Positions 27,091-36,398 of a stretch of DNA of 64,000 bases are shown here, piece after piece. The DNA comes from Hymenobacter caeli (lineage in GTDB: Bacteria; Bacteroidota; Bacteroidia; Cytophagales; Hymenobacteraceae), in the NCBI RefSeq assembly GCF_013294115.1, contig NZ_JABSNP010000002.1, positions 62,001 to 126,000 of the forward strand, read 5' to 3'. Position numbers and translations under genes: made by a program. The stretch's first letter is position 1. Every line of letters starts with the position of its first letter. The notes below the pieces were generated by a model. That model made no database searches. It was not told the DNA's origin and saw only the letters and a program-made list of their open reading frames with translations.

Positions 27091-27699
27091 ATGAAAATCT
27101 ACACCAAAACCGGCGACGTGGGCACCACCGGCCTCTTCGGGGGCCAGCGCGTGCCCAAGGACGACGTGCGCATCGAGTGCCTCGGCGACCTCGACGAGGC
27201 CAATTCGACCCTGGGCCTGCTGCGCGTGAAGCTGGGCCCCGAGCACGCCTGGCAGGCCCATCTGCACCGCATCCAGAAGGATTTGATGGACATGATGTCG
27301 CACCTGGCGCGGCCCTCCACCGTCCAAAAAATTAACTCCAACCCCATGCCGACCGACGGGGCACAGCTTTGCGAAACGTGGATCGACGAGCTGGAAAGCC
27401 GGATGACCTCGCCCTCCGACTACTTCCTGCTGCCGGGCGGCAACGAGATTTCGGCCCTGTGCCACGTGGTGCGCACCCAGGTGCGCCGCGGCGAGCGCCG
27501 CCTCGTGAGCCTGATGGCCCAGGACGCCGTGCACCCCGCCATCCCGGCCTACGTCAACCGCCTGTCGGACCTGTTCTTCACCCTGGCCCGCGCCGAGATG
27601 GACCAGGCCGGCGTGGTGGAGGAAAAATGGAAATTATTCATTTACAAGCGCTTCGGCAGCAGCCCCGCGCCCCAACCCGAAGCGCCCGCCGCCGAATGA
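27091..27699 (+). CDS. PduO-type cob(I)alamin adenosyltransferase
   Basis: 202 residues. The N-terminal ATP motif [17 protein letters not shown] and the conserved [12 protein letters not shown] helix identify the PduO family, which transfers the adenosyl group of ATP to cob(I)alamin or cobinamide. The last 20 residues are an Ala/Pro-rich tail. It overlaps cobT by four bases (ATGA), which shows co-translation in the B12 cassette. Confidence 0.93.
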   Translation: MKIYTKTGDVGTTGLFGGQRVPKDDVRIECLGDLDEANSTLGLLRVKLGPEHAWQAHLHRIQKDLMDMMSHLARPSTVQKINSNPMPTDGAQLCETWIDELESRMTSPSDYFLLPGGNEISALCHVVRTQVRRGERRLVSLMAQDAVHPAIPAYVNRLSDLFFTLARAEMDQAGVVEEKWKLFIYKRFGSSPAPQPEAPAAE

Positions 27700-28739
27700 A
27701 CTGGAACATTGCCGCGCCCGACGGGGCCCTGGCCGCCGCCATCGGCCGTAAAATCGACACCAAAACCAAGCCCCTGGGGGCCCTGGGCCAGCTCGAAGCA
27801 CTGGCCCGCCAAGTGGCCCTGGTGCAGCAAACCCTGGCCCCGGCCCTGCACCGGCCCCACGTGCTGGTGTTTGCCGCCGACCACGGCATTGCCCGGGCCG
27901 GCGTGAGCCAGTACCCGCCCGAGGTGACGCACCAGATGGTGCGCAACTTCGCGCAGGGCGGGGCCGCCATCAACGTGTTTTGCCGCCAGAACGGCCTGGG
28001 CCTGACCATCGTGGACGCCGGGGTGCGCGGCTCCTTCGCCGACCTGCCCGCCGTGCGCGACGAGAAAATCGCCGAAGGCACCCAAAACTTCGCCGAGGGC
28101 CCCGCCATGACTGCCGCGCAGTGCGCCGACGCCCTGGCCCGCGGCGCCCGCCTGGCCGACGAGCGGCACGCCGCCGGTGGCAACGTGCTGGGCGTGGGCG
28201 AGATGGGCATCGGCAACACGTCGGCGGCGGCCGTGCTGATGCACGTGCTCACGAACCGGCCGCTGGCCGCGTGCGTGGGCCGCGGCACCGGCCTCGACGC
28301 CACCGGCCTGGCCCGCAAATTGGCCGTGCTGACGCAAGCCGTGGGGGCCCACCCGGGCCTCGACGCGGCCGACCCGCTGGCGGTGCTGGCCACGTTCGGC
28401 GGCTTCGAAATTGCGCAGATGGCCGGGGCCCTGCTGCGGGCCGCCGAGCGCCGGATGCTGCTGCTCATCGACGGCTTCATTGCCTCGGCGGCGCTGCTGG
28501 TGGCGGCGCGGCTGGCCCCGGAAATCCTCGCGTACTGCGTGTTCTGCCACGAATCGGACGAGCAGGGGCACCGCCTGCTGCTGGCCGAGCTGGGCGGCCG
28601 GCCGCTGCTGCGCCTGGGCCTGCGCCTGGGCGAGGGCACGGGCTGCGCCCTGGCCTACCCACTGGTGCAGGCCGCCGTCGGTTTCCTGAATGAGATGGCC
28701 TCGTTCGAGAGCGCGGGCGTGAGCGGGGAGAAGGATTAG
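27696..28739 (+). CDS. cobT: Nicotinate-nucleotide--dimethylbenzimidazole phosphoribosyltransferase
   Basis: 347 residues. Signatures: [17 protein letters not shown] at the start, [17 protein letters not shown], the glycine-rich [19 protein letters not shown], and the catalytic Glu313 in [11 protein letters not shown]. It makes alpha-ribazole phosphate, the lower-ligand precursor, from nicotinate mononucleotide and dimethylbenzimidazole. Start by overlap with the preceding stop (27696). Confidence 0.96.
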   Translation: MNWNIAAPDGALAAAIGRKIDTKTKPLGALGQLEALARQVALVQQTLAPALHRPHVLVFAADHGIARAGVSQYPPEVTHQMVRNFAQGGAAINVFCRQNGLGLTIVDAGVRGSFADLPAVRDEKIAEGTQNFAEGPAMTAAQCADALARGARLADERHAAGGNVLGVGEMGIGNTSAAAVLMHVLTNRPLAACVGRGTGLDATGLARKLAVLTQAVGAHPGLDAADPLAVLATFGGFEIAQMAGALLRAAERRMLLLIDGFIASAALLVAARLAPEILAYCVFCHESDEQGHRLLLAELGGRPLLRLGLRLGEGTGCALAYPLVQAAVGFLNEMASFESAGVSGEKD

Positions 28740-28885
28740 GGATGATGGATTAGGAACAATGAATCCTTTTAGGGTTTTTTGACGGTCCTGCTTCGCCTTT
28801 GCTCCGCTCCGCACGGTATTTCACACGATTTTTAAATTATTATCTAACAGTAGATTCCTCATCCTCAATCCCTCATCCCTAATCC
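28732..28885. repeat. Inverted repeat in the cobT-cobS gap
   Basis: Left AGGATTAGGGATGATGGATT (28732-28751) and right CCTCATCCCTAATCC (28871-28885) are inverted copies of GGATTAGGGATGA, each edge made of several imperfect copies of the word. The 150-base gap has no gene and is AT-rich in its middle. Confidence 0.65.
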
Positions 28886-28894
28886 AAAAACTCC

Positions 28895-29695
28895 ATGCCC
28901 GATTCCTGGCCGCGCCGCCAGCTGCGCCTGCTGCTGACGGCCGTGATGTTTTACACCCGGCTGCCCGTGCCGCGCTGGGTGGGGCACACCGAGGGGCAGT
29001 TGAACCGGGCCACGGTGTATTTTCCGCTCATCGGCTGGCTGGTGGGCGGGGTGGCGGCGGGCGTGTACTGGGGCGCGGCGCAGCTGTGGCCGCCGCTGGT
29101 AGCGGTGCTGCTGAGCACTGGCGCGGGCGTACTGCTCACCGGGGCCTTCCACGAAGACGGGCTGGCCGACACCTGCGACGGCTTCGGCGGGGGCTGGACG
29201 CGGGAGCGCATCCTCGCCATCATGAAGGACAGCCGCGTGGGCACCTACGGCGTGGTGGGCCTGGGCCTGGTGCTGGCCACCAAAGTGGCGGCGCTGGCCG
29301 GGGCCGCCGGCCGGGGCCCCGGGGCCCTGCCGGTGTCGGCGCTGCTGCTCGTGGCGCACCCGCTGAGCCGGCTGGTGGCCGCCACCTTCGTGCGCACCCT
29401 GCCCTACGCCCGCGCCGACCTGGCCGACGGCAAGGCCAAACCCATCGCCCAAAGCCTGCCCCCCGGCCGGCTGGCCGCGGCCGCGCTGCCGGGGCTGCTG
29501 CCGCTGCTGGCCCTGGCGGCGTGGCAGCAGCGGCCGATGCTGCTGGCGGTGCTGGGGCCCCTGGCGGTGCTGCAAGTGGTGCTGGGCCGCTGGTTTAAAA
29601 AATGGCTGGGCGGCTACACCGGCGACTGCCTCGGGGCCGCCCAGCAGCTGGCCGAAGCCCTGATTTACTTGTTCTTGACTGCTCACCTGATATGA
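28895..29695 (+). CDS. cobS: Adenosylcobinamide-GDP ribazoletransferase (cobalamin synthase)
   Basis: 266 residues, integral membrane protein with about six helices. Family motifs: LLLTAVMFYTRLPVP near the N-terminus, and the metal-binding acidic block GAFHEDGLADTCDGFGGG with the following KDSRVGTYG. It joins adenosylcobinamide-GDP (from CobU) with alpha-ribazole phosphate (from CobT). Its stop overlaps the cobC start (ATGATAA). Confidence 0.96.
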   Translation: MPDSWPRRQLRLLLTAVMFYTRLPVPRWVGHTEGQLNRATVYFPLIGWLVGGVAAGVYWGAAQLWPPLVAVLLSTGAGVLLTGAFHEDGLADTCDGFGGGWTRERILAIMKDSRVGTYGVVGLGLVLATKVAALAGAAGRGPGALPVSALLLVAHPLSRLVAATFVRTLPYARADLADGKAKPIAQSLPPGRLAAAALPGLLPLLALAAWQQRPMLLAVLGPLAVLQVVLGRWFKKWLGGYTGDCLGAAQQLAEALIYLFLTAHLI

Positions 29696-30267
29696 TAATC
29701 CACCTCATTCGCCACACCGCCGTGGCGGCCCCCGGCATTTGCTACGGCCACCACGACGTGCCCCTGGCCGCCACCTTCGCGGCCGAAGCCGCGGCGCTGC
29801 AAGCCAAGCTGCCGCCCGCGCCGGCCGGCGGCTACCGGGCCTTCAGCAGCCCCGCCGCCCGCTGCCGGGCCCTGGCCGACGCCGTGGCCGGCGACTACGC
29901 CCTGGACGAGCGCCTGCGCGAAATGCACTTCGGAACCTGGGAAAACCGCGCCTGGGCCGACCTGCCGCGCACCGAAACCGAGCCCTGGATGACCGATTAC
30001 GTGGCCCTGGCCCCCCCCGCCGGCGAAACCTTTGGGGCCCTGCAAGCCCGCGCCGTCGCTTTCCTGGCCGAGCTGGCCGCCGACGCCGGCCACGCCGGCC
30101 GGGGCCCCGTGCTGGTGTTCACCCACGGCGGCACCATCCGGGCGCTGCTCTGCCACTGCCTCGAAATGCCGCTGCGCAACGCCTTCCAGCTGCGCATCGA
30201 CTACGCTTCGGTAACCAAAATTGAGCAGCAGCACGGCAAATGGAACGTGCTGGCGACGAACGGCTGA
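29692..30267 (+). CDS. cobC: Alpha-ribazole phosphatase (histidine phosphatase)
   Basis: 191 residues. The phosphohistidine loop LIRHT (His8), the proton-donor region EMHFGTWENRAW and the second His in VFTHGGTIRALL identify the phosphoglycerate-mutase-like superfamily. Position directly after cobS with overlapping start and stop codons makes CobC the natural call: it removes the phosphate from alpha-ribazole phosphate or cobalamin phosphate. Last gene of the cassette. Confidence 0.88.
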   Translation: MIIHLIRHTAVAAPGICYGHHDVPLAATFAAEAAALQAKLPPAPAGGYRAFSSPAARCRALADAVAGDYALDERLREMHFGTWENRAWADLPRTETEPWMTDYVALAPPAGETFGALQARAVAFLAELAADAGHAGRGPVLVFTHGGTIRALLCHCLEMPLRNAFQLRIDYASVTKIEQQHGKWNVLATNG

Positions 30268-30359
30268 ATCAATTTCGGGCCGACGTGCGCGGCGCGGCGC
30301 GAATCGCGGGATTTCACTAATAACTTGTGCCTCCAAACTTCTGGTTTTTAGCTAACCCC

Positions 30360-32693
30360 ATGCACAAGCAGTTGCTGGCCCTCACCGGGGCTGTTTTTTT
30401 CGCGGCGGCGGCTTCGGCCCAGCCGCAGCCCGCCCTTACGGCCCAGGACTACGCCCGGGCCGAGCGCTTCCTGGGCCACAACACCCAGCCGCTGGTGGAC
30501 GGCACCGCCGGCGAGCCCCACTGGCTGGCCTACGACCGCTTCTGGTACCGGGTGTCGACGGCGCAGGGCGGCGCGTTCGTCCTCGTGGACCCGGCCCGCA
30601 AAACCCGCACCGCCGCCTTCGACCAGGCCCGGCTGGCCGCGGCGCTGTCGGCGGCCAGCGGCAAGGCCTACGCGGCGGGCCGGCTGCCGTTCCGCAGCTT
30701 CGCGTTTTCGCCCGATGAGAAGGAGATTTCCTTCGGGGCGGACGGCAAAGCTTGGCGCTACGACCTGGCCAGCGGGCAGGTGCGGCCCGACGCCGCGCCG
30801 GCGGCCGCCCCCAGCCCCAACGCCGCCAACGAAGTCGTGTCGCCCGACGGTCGGCTGGCCGCCTACATCAAGGACTACAACCTGTGGGTGCGCGACACGA
30901 AAACCAACCAGCCAACCCCGCTCACCACCGACGGGGCCCCGAACTACGGCTACGCCACCGACAACGCCGGCTGGAGCACCAGCGACGCGCCCGTGCTGCG
31001 CTGGTCGCCGGACTCGCGCAAAATCGCCACTTTCCAGCAGGACCAGCGCCGGGTGAGCGACATGTACCTGGTGCCCACCGCCGTGGGCCGGCCGGCCCTG
31101 AAAACGTGGAAGTACCCGCTGCCCGGCGACCCGGACATCATCACCATCGAGCGGGTAATCGTGGAGGTGAGCCCGGCCCGGGTGGTGCGCCTGCAAATGG
31201 CCCCCGACCCGCACCGGGGCTCGCTCTCCGACGACGTTTCCAGCAGCGGCACGTTCGACGACGTGGACTGGAGCCCCGACGGCTCGCAGCTGGCGTTCGT
31301 GTCCACCTCGCGCGACCACAAGCAGGAGAAGTTTCGGGTGGCCGACGCGGCGACCGGGGCCGTGCGCGAGGTGTTCACGGAAACCGTGGCCACGCAGTAC
31401 GAATCCGGCCAGCACGCCATCAACTGGTGCTACCTGCCCAAAACCAAGGAGGCCGTCTGGTACTCGGAGCGCGACAACTGGGGCCACCTTTACCTCTACG
31501 ACGCCGCCAGCGGCCAGGTAAAGCAGCAGATTACCAAGGGTGATTTCGTGGTGACGCAGCTGCTGCGCGTGGACGAGCAGCGCCGGCAGCTGTACTTCAT
31601 GGCCGACGGCCGCGAGCCGGGAAACCCCTACTTCAGCCACCTCTACCGCATCGGCCTGGACGGCAAGGGGCTGAAGCTGCTTACGCCCGAGGCCGGCAAC
31701 CACCGGGTCGAGCTGTCGCCCTCGGGCCGCTACTTCGTCGATAATTACTCGCAACCCGACCGCCCGGGCGCGACCGTGCTGCGCAACCTGGACGGCCAGC
31801 TGGTGGTGGCGCTGGAGAAAACCGACATTTCCCGCCTCGCCGCCACCGGCTGGCGGGCCCCCACGCCCATCACCGTGAAGGACCAGGACGGGCGGGATGA
31901 CCTCTACGGCCTGATGTTTACGCCCACGGCGCTGGACCCGGCCCGGAAGTACCCGGTCATCAACTACATCTACCCGGGGCCCCAGGGCGGGGGTGTGGGC
32001 AGCTGGTCGTTTGCCGCGGCGCGGGGCGACAACCAGGCGCTGGCCGAGCTGGGCTTTGTGGTCGTCGTCATCGAGGGCAGCTGCAACCCGCTGCGCTCCA
32101 AGAGCTTCCACGACGCCTGCTACGGCCACATGGAGGCCAACACCCTCGCCGACCAGGTGGCCGGCATGCGGCAGCTGGCCCAGCGCTACCCGTACATCGA
32201 CCTGGAGCGGGCCGGCATCTGGGGGCACTCGGGCGGTGGCTACGCCACGGCGGCGGCCATGTTCCGCTACCCCGATTTCTTCAAGGTCGGTATCTCCGAG
32301 TCGGGCAACCACGAGAACCGCAACTACGAGGACGACTGGGGCGAGCGCTACATCGGCCTGCTCACGGCCAACGCCGACGGCACCACCAACTACGACGCCC
32401 AGGCCAACGCGCCCCTGGCCAAGAACCTCAAAGGCAAGCTGCTGCTGGCCCACGGCCTGATGGACAACAACGTGCCGTCGTCCAACACGATGCTGGTGGT
32501 CGAGGCATTGATTAAAGCCAACAAGAGCTTCGACCTGGTGGTGTTTCCGAACGCCGCCCACGGCTACGGGGCCTACTCGCCCTACATGATGCGCCGCCGT
32601 TGGGACTACTTCGTGCAAAACCTGGCCGGGGCCACCCCGCCGCCCAACTACCAGATGTCGCCCCGGCCCGACCCGCGCAACGCGGAGGAGTAG
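30360..32693 (+). CDS. Secreted S9 family peptidase (dipeptidyl peptidase IV type)
   Basis: 777 residues. Signal peptide MHKQLLALTGAVFFAAAASAQ. An N-terminal eight-bladed-propeller-like DPPIV domain (about 90-480) is followed by an alpha/beta hydrolase domain with Ser624 in GHSGGGYAT, Asp702 in HGLMDNNVP and His734 in AAHGYG. The nucleophile elbow is GHSGG rather than the usual GWSYGG. It removes N-terminal dipeptides, probably in the periplasm. The start at 30360 is fixed by the signal peptide. Confidence 0.93.
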   Translation: MHKQLLALTGAVFFAAAASAQPQPALTAQDYARAERFLGHNTQPLVDGTAGEPHWLAYDRFWYRVSTAQGGAFVLVDPARKTRTAAFDQARLAAALSAASGKAYAAGRLPFRSFAFSPDEKEISFGADGKAWRYDLASGQVRPDAAPAAAPSPNAANEVVSPDGRLAAYIKDYNLWVRDTKTNQPTPLTTDGAPNYGYATDNAGWSTSDAPVLRWSPDSRKIATFQQDQRRVSDMYLVPTAVGRPALKTWKYPLPGDPDIITIERVIVEVSPARVVRLQMAPDPHRGSLSDDVSSSGTFDDVDWSPDGSQLAFVSTSRDHKQEKFRVADAATGAVREVFTETVATQYESGQHAINWCYLPKTKEAVWYSERDNWGHLYLYDAASGQVKQQITKGDFVVTQLLRVDEQRRQLYFMADGREPGNPYFSHLYRIGLDGKGLKLLTPEAGNHRVELSPSGRYFVDNYSQPDRPGATVLRNLDGQLVVALEKTDISRLAATGWRAPTPITVKDQDGRDDLYGLMFTPTALDPARKYPVINYIYPGPQGGGVGSWSFAAARGDNQALAELGFVVVVIEGSCNPLRSKSFHDACYGHMEANTLADQVAGMRQLAQRYPYIDLERAGIWGHSGGGYATAAAMFRYPDFFKVGISESGNHENRNYEDDWGERYIGLLTANADGTTNYDAQANAPLAKNLKGKLLLAHGLMDNNVPSSNTMLVVEALIKANKSFDLVVFPNAAHGYGAYSPYMMRRRWDYFVQNLAGATPPPNYQMSPRPDPRNAEE

Positions 32694-32741
32694 CGCAGGC
32701 GCGGGGCTCCGGGCCGAAAACGGCGCGGGCCCCCGCGGCCG

Positions 32742-33176
32742 CTACAGTTCCATGATGTCTTCGTTCCAGAGCGTGGGCTCGGCGGCGATGAACTCGCGCA
32801 TCATCTCCACGCACTCCGGCAAGTCGAGGATGACGACCTCCACGCCGTGGCTTTCCAGAAATTCCTTCGACTCGCCGAACGTGCGGGCCTCGCCCACCAC
32901 GACCTTGGGAATCTTGAACTGCACGATGGTGCCGGCGCACATGTAGCAGGGCATCAGCGTGGTATACAGCACGGTATCGCGGTAGGTGCGCTGGCGGCCG
33001 GCGTTCATCAGCGCGTCCATCTCGCCGTGCTTGATGGCGTTGTCCTCCTGCACGCGCTTGTTGCGGCCTCGGCTCACGAGCTGGCCGCCGCGCACCAGCA
33101 CCGAGCCGATGGGGATGCCGCCCTGGGCCCGGCCCATCCGGGCCTCGTCGATGGCGGCTTGCATGAATTCGTCCAT
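32742..33176 (-). CDS. Nucleoside/cytosine deaminase family protein
   Basis: 144 residues. The zinc site is complete: His50 and Glu52 in KHGEMDA, and Cys77 and Cys80 in PCYMC. GIPIGSVLVRGG and ESKEFLESHGVEVVILD resemble yeast-type cytosine deaminase more than TadA or guanine deaminase, so cytosine or a related base is the likely substrate. The start at 33176 fits the family; the frame further upstream is not conserved. Convergent with the peptidase gene. Confidence 0.85.
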   Translation of the reverse strand: MDEFMQAAIDEARMGRAQGGIPIGSVLVRGGQLVSRGRNKRVQEDNAIKHGEMDALMNAGRQRTYRDTVLYTTLMPCYMCAGTIVQFKIPKVVVGEARTFGESKEFLESHGVEVVILDLPECVEMMREFIAAEPTLWNEDIMEL

Positions 33177-33334
33177 GTGGGTTGGGTGTTTTTTAGCAAT
33201 CAATTGGTTGAGCGGCGCGGGGCCGCAAAGATGCGCCGCCGCGCCGTTCCATCGGTCGTCGCCCCCCCCCAACGCGGCCGCCACCGCGAAACGCGCACCC
33301 GGCTAAGGCAAGAAAAAAGCCCATTGCCCGGTCC

Positions 33335-35884
33335 TCAGCGCAGTTGCCGCAAAATTGTCTCGTCGGTGATTTTGTCGTCGTCCATCAGCAGCAGCGCTTT
33401 GCTGAGGATGATGGACAGCACGGCATCGCCCTCGAAGGGCAGGAACACGTCCGGGGCCCCGGGGCCCGCCGGAAGCCGGGCCGTGCGGTCGGGTACGATG
33501 CACAGGTACTGGTCGTTGGGCTCCATGAGGATGTTGCCGCTGCCGAGGTGAATCTTGTAGGTGCGCCGCTTGCCGCGCACCACCAGAAACCGGTCGCGGA
33601 TTTCGCTCACCCGGCCGATTTTCAGGCGGGGCACGAGGCGCTCCAGGGCCCCCCGGCGGTTTTTGGCCACCTCGCCCAGCTCGCCGAAGCTGTAGCTTTC
33701 CCAATAGCCGCGGAACTGGGCCAGGCCGCCGTTGTCGCGCCACTGCGGGTCGTTGCCCACGCTGGCCACGCCCACGAACAGGTCCACGTCGCGCATCACT
33801 TCGGAGAACACCAGGGGCGGGATATCCGGCAGCGGCACGGGCTCCTCGTTCCGTACAAAACGTACCTGGTCGGTGCTCACGTAGTGCCAGATGCCGGTGT
33901 CGTTCCAGGCCCCATCGGCGTTCACCTCGCTCACCCAGAACTCGGCCCGCAGGCCGTGGGCGGGCAGGGCCAGCGTGGCCTGGTCCGACTCGTAGCCCTT
34001 GTCGTAGGCCCCCATCAGGCTGTATTTCCAGCCCCGCAGCTTGGCCAGCGAGTTGAACTGGTGCTGCTTGAGCACGTGCGCCGCCATGCGGTTGGAATAG
34101 GTGGCGGTGCGCTCCTCGGGCGGCGTGAGCAGGTACACCTCCCGAAACGCCTGCTTGAGCGGCTGGCGCAGCTGGGCCGCTTCGAGCCGCCCGCGCCAGG
34201 CCAGCACCGCCGCCGGGGCCAGCACCGGGTGCCAGAGCTGCAGCTCGGTGCCGGCCGCGGGGGCGGGCACGGGCTGGCCGTGGGCATCCTGCCACTGCCC
34301 GGCATCGGCCTGCCACAGCGCGTCCTGCGCCGTGCCATCGGCCCGGTGCAGCCGCCAGACGAGGTTGCGCGCCAGCTCGCCCATCAAGCCGTGCTGAAAG
34401 TAGTATTGCTCGAACCACGGCCACGCGATGCGGCGCTCCTCCACAAAGCTGCGGTCGAGGCGGTCGCGGAGGGCGGTGTACGTTTGCTGGGCCTGGGCCA
34501 GGGTGGTTTTTAGCTCTTTGAGCGCCGTCGCGTGGTTGGCTTTGAGGGCAGTAGGAACGGTTTTTAGGGCTTTGCCGCCCTTTTCCCAGTGCATTTCGGC
34601 CCTGCCGTCGGCCAGCGTCAGGGTGGCGGTGTACTCGTGGAAATCAATGACTGCCCGGCCGGCTTTCAGGCCAAAGTCGGGCATGGCCATGTCCTCGATT
34701 TCCAGCGGGCTCACGCCCAGCTCCTGCGAGGCCGCCTCAATGTGCCGGGTAATCAGCTCCTGGGTGTTGCTCTGCTTGATTTTGGGCCGCACCCGCGCCA
34801 GGGCCGACACGCCCGGCAGGCCGCATTGCGAAAGCACCAGCAGCGCGGCATTGCCCAGGCCCATTGCCAGCGGCCCTTTGCCGGGAATTTTGCGGTAGCA
34901 CTTCACCGCCAGGTTGCCCAGCAGGTGCAGCAGGGCGGCATCGGCCAGGGGCTGCGCGGTCCACACCAGGCCCTTGGCCACCACGGCATTGGCCTCGACC
35001 AGGTAAACGTAGGACGTGTAGGTGTAGGTGCGCCCGCTCTCGTAGTTCACGGTGTTGGTTTCTTCCAGCACGGGCATGGCGGCCAGCAGCTCCAGCCACT
35101 GGCGGGCTTGCTGGCGCACAGCTTCTGGCCCCACGGCGGCAACGGCCGCGGCCAGCTCCTGGCGCAGCTTGGCGGTGGGCTGGCCGGCGTTGGCTTTTTG
35201 CCAGAGCTGGAGCAGGCGCAGCCAGCGGGCCGTAGCGGGCGCGGCCGGGGCCAGGCCGGCCACGAACCGGTTGAGCTGCTGGCCGAACGGGTCGCCGTCG
35301 GCAAACAGAACGGTGGGCAGGCTCCCGGCCCCGCCCACCAGGCTCAGAATTTCCTGCACCTTCAGCGAAACCTTGCCCACATCGCCGGATTGTCCGGTGG
35401 TATGCAGCAGCAAGTTGTTCAGCAAGTCCAGCATCGGGGGGCTAAGCGCCCCTTGTTTTTTGGCCAGGCGGCCCACCTGGGCCAGGGTGAGGCCCACCGG
35501 AAACGGCCAAAAATTTGGCGTAGCCGAAGCAGGCTGCGAAAAATCCAGCCCGTAAAGCGTGAACAGCCGCAGGTAGCCGGCTTCATCCAGGCCCAGGGTG
35601 CCCCGCATGAGCGCCCCCAGCAGGTCGCCGAGGTTGTACCGCACGCGGTAGTCATCGCCGCAGCGGTGCATCGCAAGGGCAATGGCAATGGCCAGCCGGC
35701 CCTGGTAAGCCGCCTCCTGGGTGCGCAACGCTTGGTAGGCCGGCAGGTCGGTGATTTTGGTGCTGTACGGCTTATTGAGAACCGCTGTGATAAGATTCTC
35801 CAGTACGGGCTTCATTTCAGTGGCCTCGGCGCTGGTTTCATCAAGCAGGCCGGCGGGCAAGGTGAAAACGGTGTTGGTGGGCAT
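33335..35884 (-). CDS. DUF4132 domain protein
   Basis: 849 residues, soluble, no signal. The C-terminal half (about 430-849) is DUF4132: PLKQAFREVYLLTP, NRMAAHVLKQHQFNSLAKLRGWKYS, VFSEVMRDVDLFVGVASVGND, followed by the terminal block YKIHLGSGNILMEPNDQYLCIV. The N-terminal half is helical with no family recognised. The Escherichia coli relatives YehI and MolR carry the same domain and have no proven biochemical role. It is the last gene of a four-gene operon behind the Gly-Gly-ending protein (49-bp gap), a DUF6493-like protein and a SWIM protein. Confidence 0.85.
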   Translation of the reverse strand: MPTNTVFTLPAGLLDETSAEATEMKPVLENLITAVLNKPYSTKITDLPAYQALRTQEAAYQGRLAIAIALAMHRCGDDYRVRYNLGDLLGALMRGTLGLDEAGYLRLFTLYGLDFSQPASATPNFWPFPVGLTLAQVGRLAKKQGALSPPMLDLLNNLLLHTTGQSGDVGKVSLKVQEILSLVGGAGSLPTVLFADGDPFGQQLNRFVAGLAPAAPATARWLRLLQLWQKANAGQPTAKLRQELAAAVAAVGPEAVRQQARQWLELLAAMPVLEETNTVNYESGRTYTYTSYVYLVEANAVVAKGLVWTAQPLADAALLHLLGNLAVKCYRKIPGKGPLAMGLGNAALLVLSQCGLPGVSALARVRPKIKQSNTQELITRHIEAASQELGVSPLEIEDMAMPDFGLKAGRAVIDFHEYTATLTLADGRAEMHWEKGGKALKTVPTALKANHATALKELKTTLAQAQQTYTALRDRLDRSFVEERRIAWPWFEQYYFQHGLMGELARNLVWRLHRADGTAQDALWQADAGQWQDAHGQPVPAPAAGTELQLWHPVLAPAAVLAWRGRLEAAQLRQPLKQAFREVYLLTPPEERTATYSNRMAAHVLKQHQFNSLAKLRGWKYSLMGAYDKGYESDQATLALPAHGLRAEFWVSEVNADGAWNDTGIWHYVSTDQVRFVRNEEPVPLPDIPPLVFSEVMRDVDLFVGVASVGNDPQWRDNGGLAQFRGYWESYSFGELGEVAKNRRGALERLVPRLKIGRVSEIRDRFLVVRGKRRTYKIHLGSGNILMEPNDQYLCIVPDRTARLPAGPGAPDVFLPFEGDAVLSIILSKALLLMDDDKITDETILRQLR

Positions 35885-35933
35885 GGTCAGGCAAGGGTAA
35901 ATGGCTTGAAATAAAGTGTTTGACAGCCGCGCT

Positions 35934-36326
35934 TCAACCGCCCACCAGCGGCGTGAGCTTGACGAAGCTGGCCGTGGCCCCCGCGCCGAGCCAGATTTCC
36001 TCGTCCAGGCTCTCGACCTGCCGGTCGTTCACGAGCACGAAAAACCCGTTTTGCTGAAACGCTTCGAGGGCCCGGTACACCTGCTTTTCGGCGTCGATGG
36101 CCTTGGCCGGGCGCAGGCGAAAGCCGTTGAGCACGCGCTCCGACTCGGTGGGCTGCACCAGCCCGTGGAAGGTGCCGGTCTGCCGGGCGTTGTAGGCGGC
36201 TACCTCGTCGTGCACGCGCCGGGCAATCAGCTCGCGCACGGTGAGCATCTCCTGGGCAATTTCCAGCGAAAGGCGGGTGAGGACCGCGCCGGTCGCGGTT
36301 TCGTCCTGAATGGTGAGGAGGGCCAT
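35934..36326 (-). CDS. Putative beta-grasp (ubiquitin/MoaD/ThiS-like) protein with C-terminal Gly-Gly
   Basis: 130 residues. Seen in sequence: two short strand-like stretches (LLTIQDET, TRLSLEI), a helix (TVRELIARRVHDEVAAYN), an insert of about 45 residues, then FFVLVNDRQVESLDEEIWL, and the end GATASFVKLTPLVGG with Gly129-Gly130 as the last residues before the stop. The order strand-strand-helix-strand and the ending recall ThiS/MoaD (GDEVAFxPPVxGG) and ubiquitin-like proteins, whose terminal Gly-Gly is adenylated and conjugated or thiolated. This is a fold inference, not a database match. It lies between a DUF6493-like gene (72-bp gap) and DUF4132 (49-bp gap) in one operon. Confidence 0.6.
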   Translation of the reverse strand: MALLTIQDETATGAVLTRLSLEIAQEMLTVRELIARRVHDEVAAYNARQTGTFHGLVQPTESERVLNGFRLRPAKAIDAEKQVYRALEAFQQNGFFVLVNDRQVESLDEEIWLGAGATASFVKLTPLVGG

Positions 36327-36332
36327 GGGGGT

Positions 36333-36379
36333 GAATTAAAAATTATGAATTAAAAATTATGGATTAAAAATTATGGATT
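36333..36379. repeat. Three direct repeats ATTAAAAATTATG(A/G)
   Basis: A 15-base unit repeated three times in tandem in the gap between the DUF6493-like gene and the Gly-Gly protein gene. The same word occurs in the etfB-etfA gap (58816-58936). Confidence 0.85.
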
Positions 36380-36398
36380 GAGCTGGGGAGGGGCCGCC

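Noticed and set aside
36333..36379. Tandem ATTAAAAATTATG repeats considered as a CRISPR array
   Set aside because: Units are directly abutted with no spacers and no cas genes are present.
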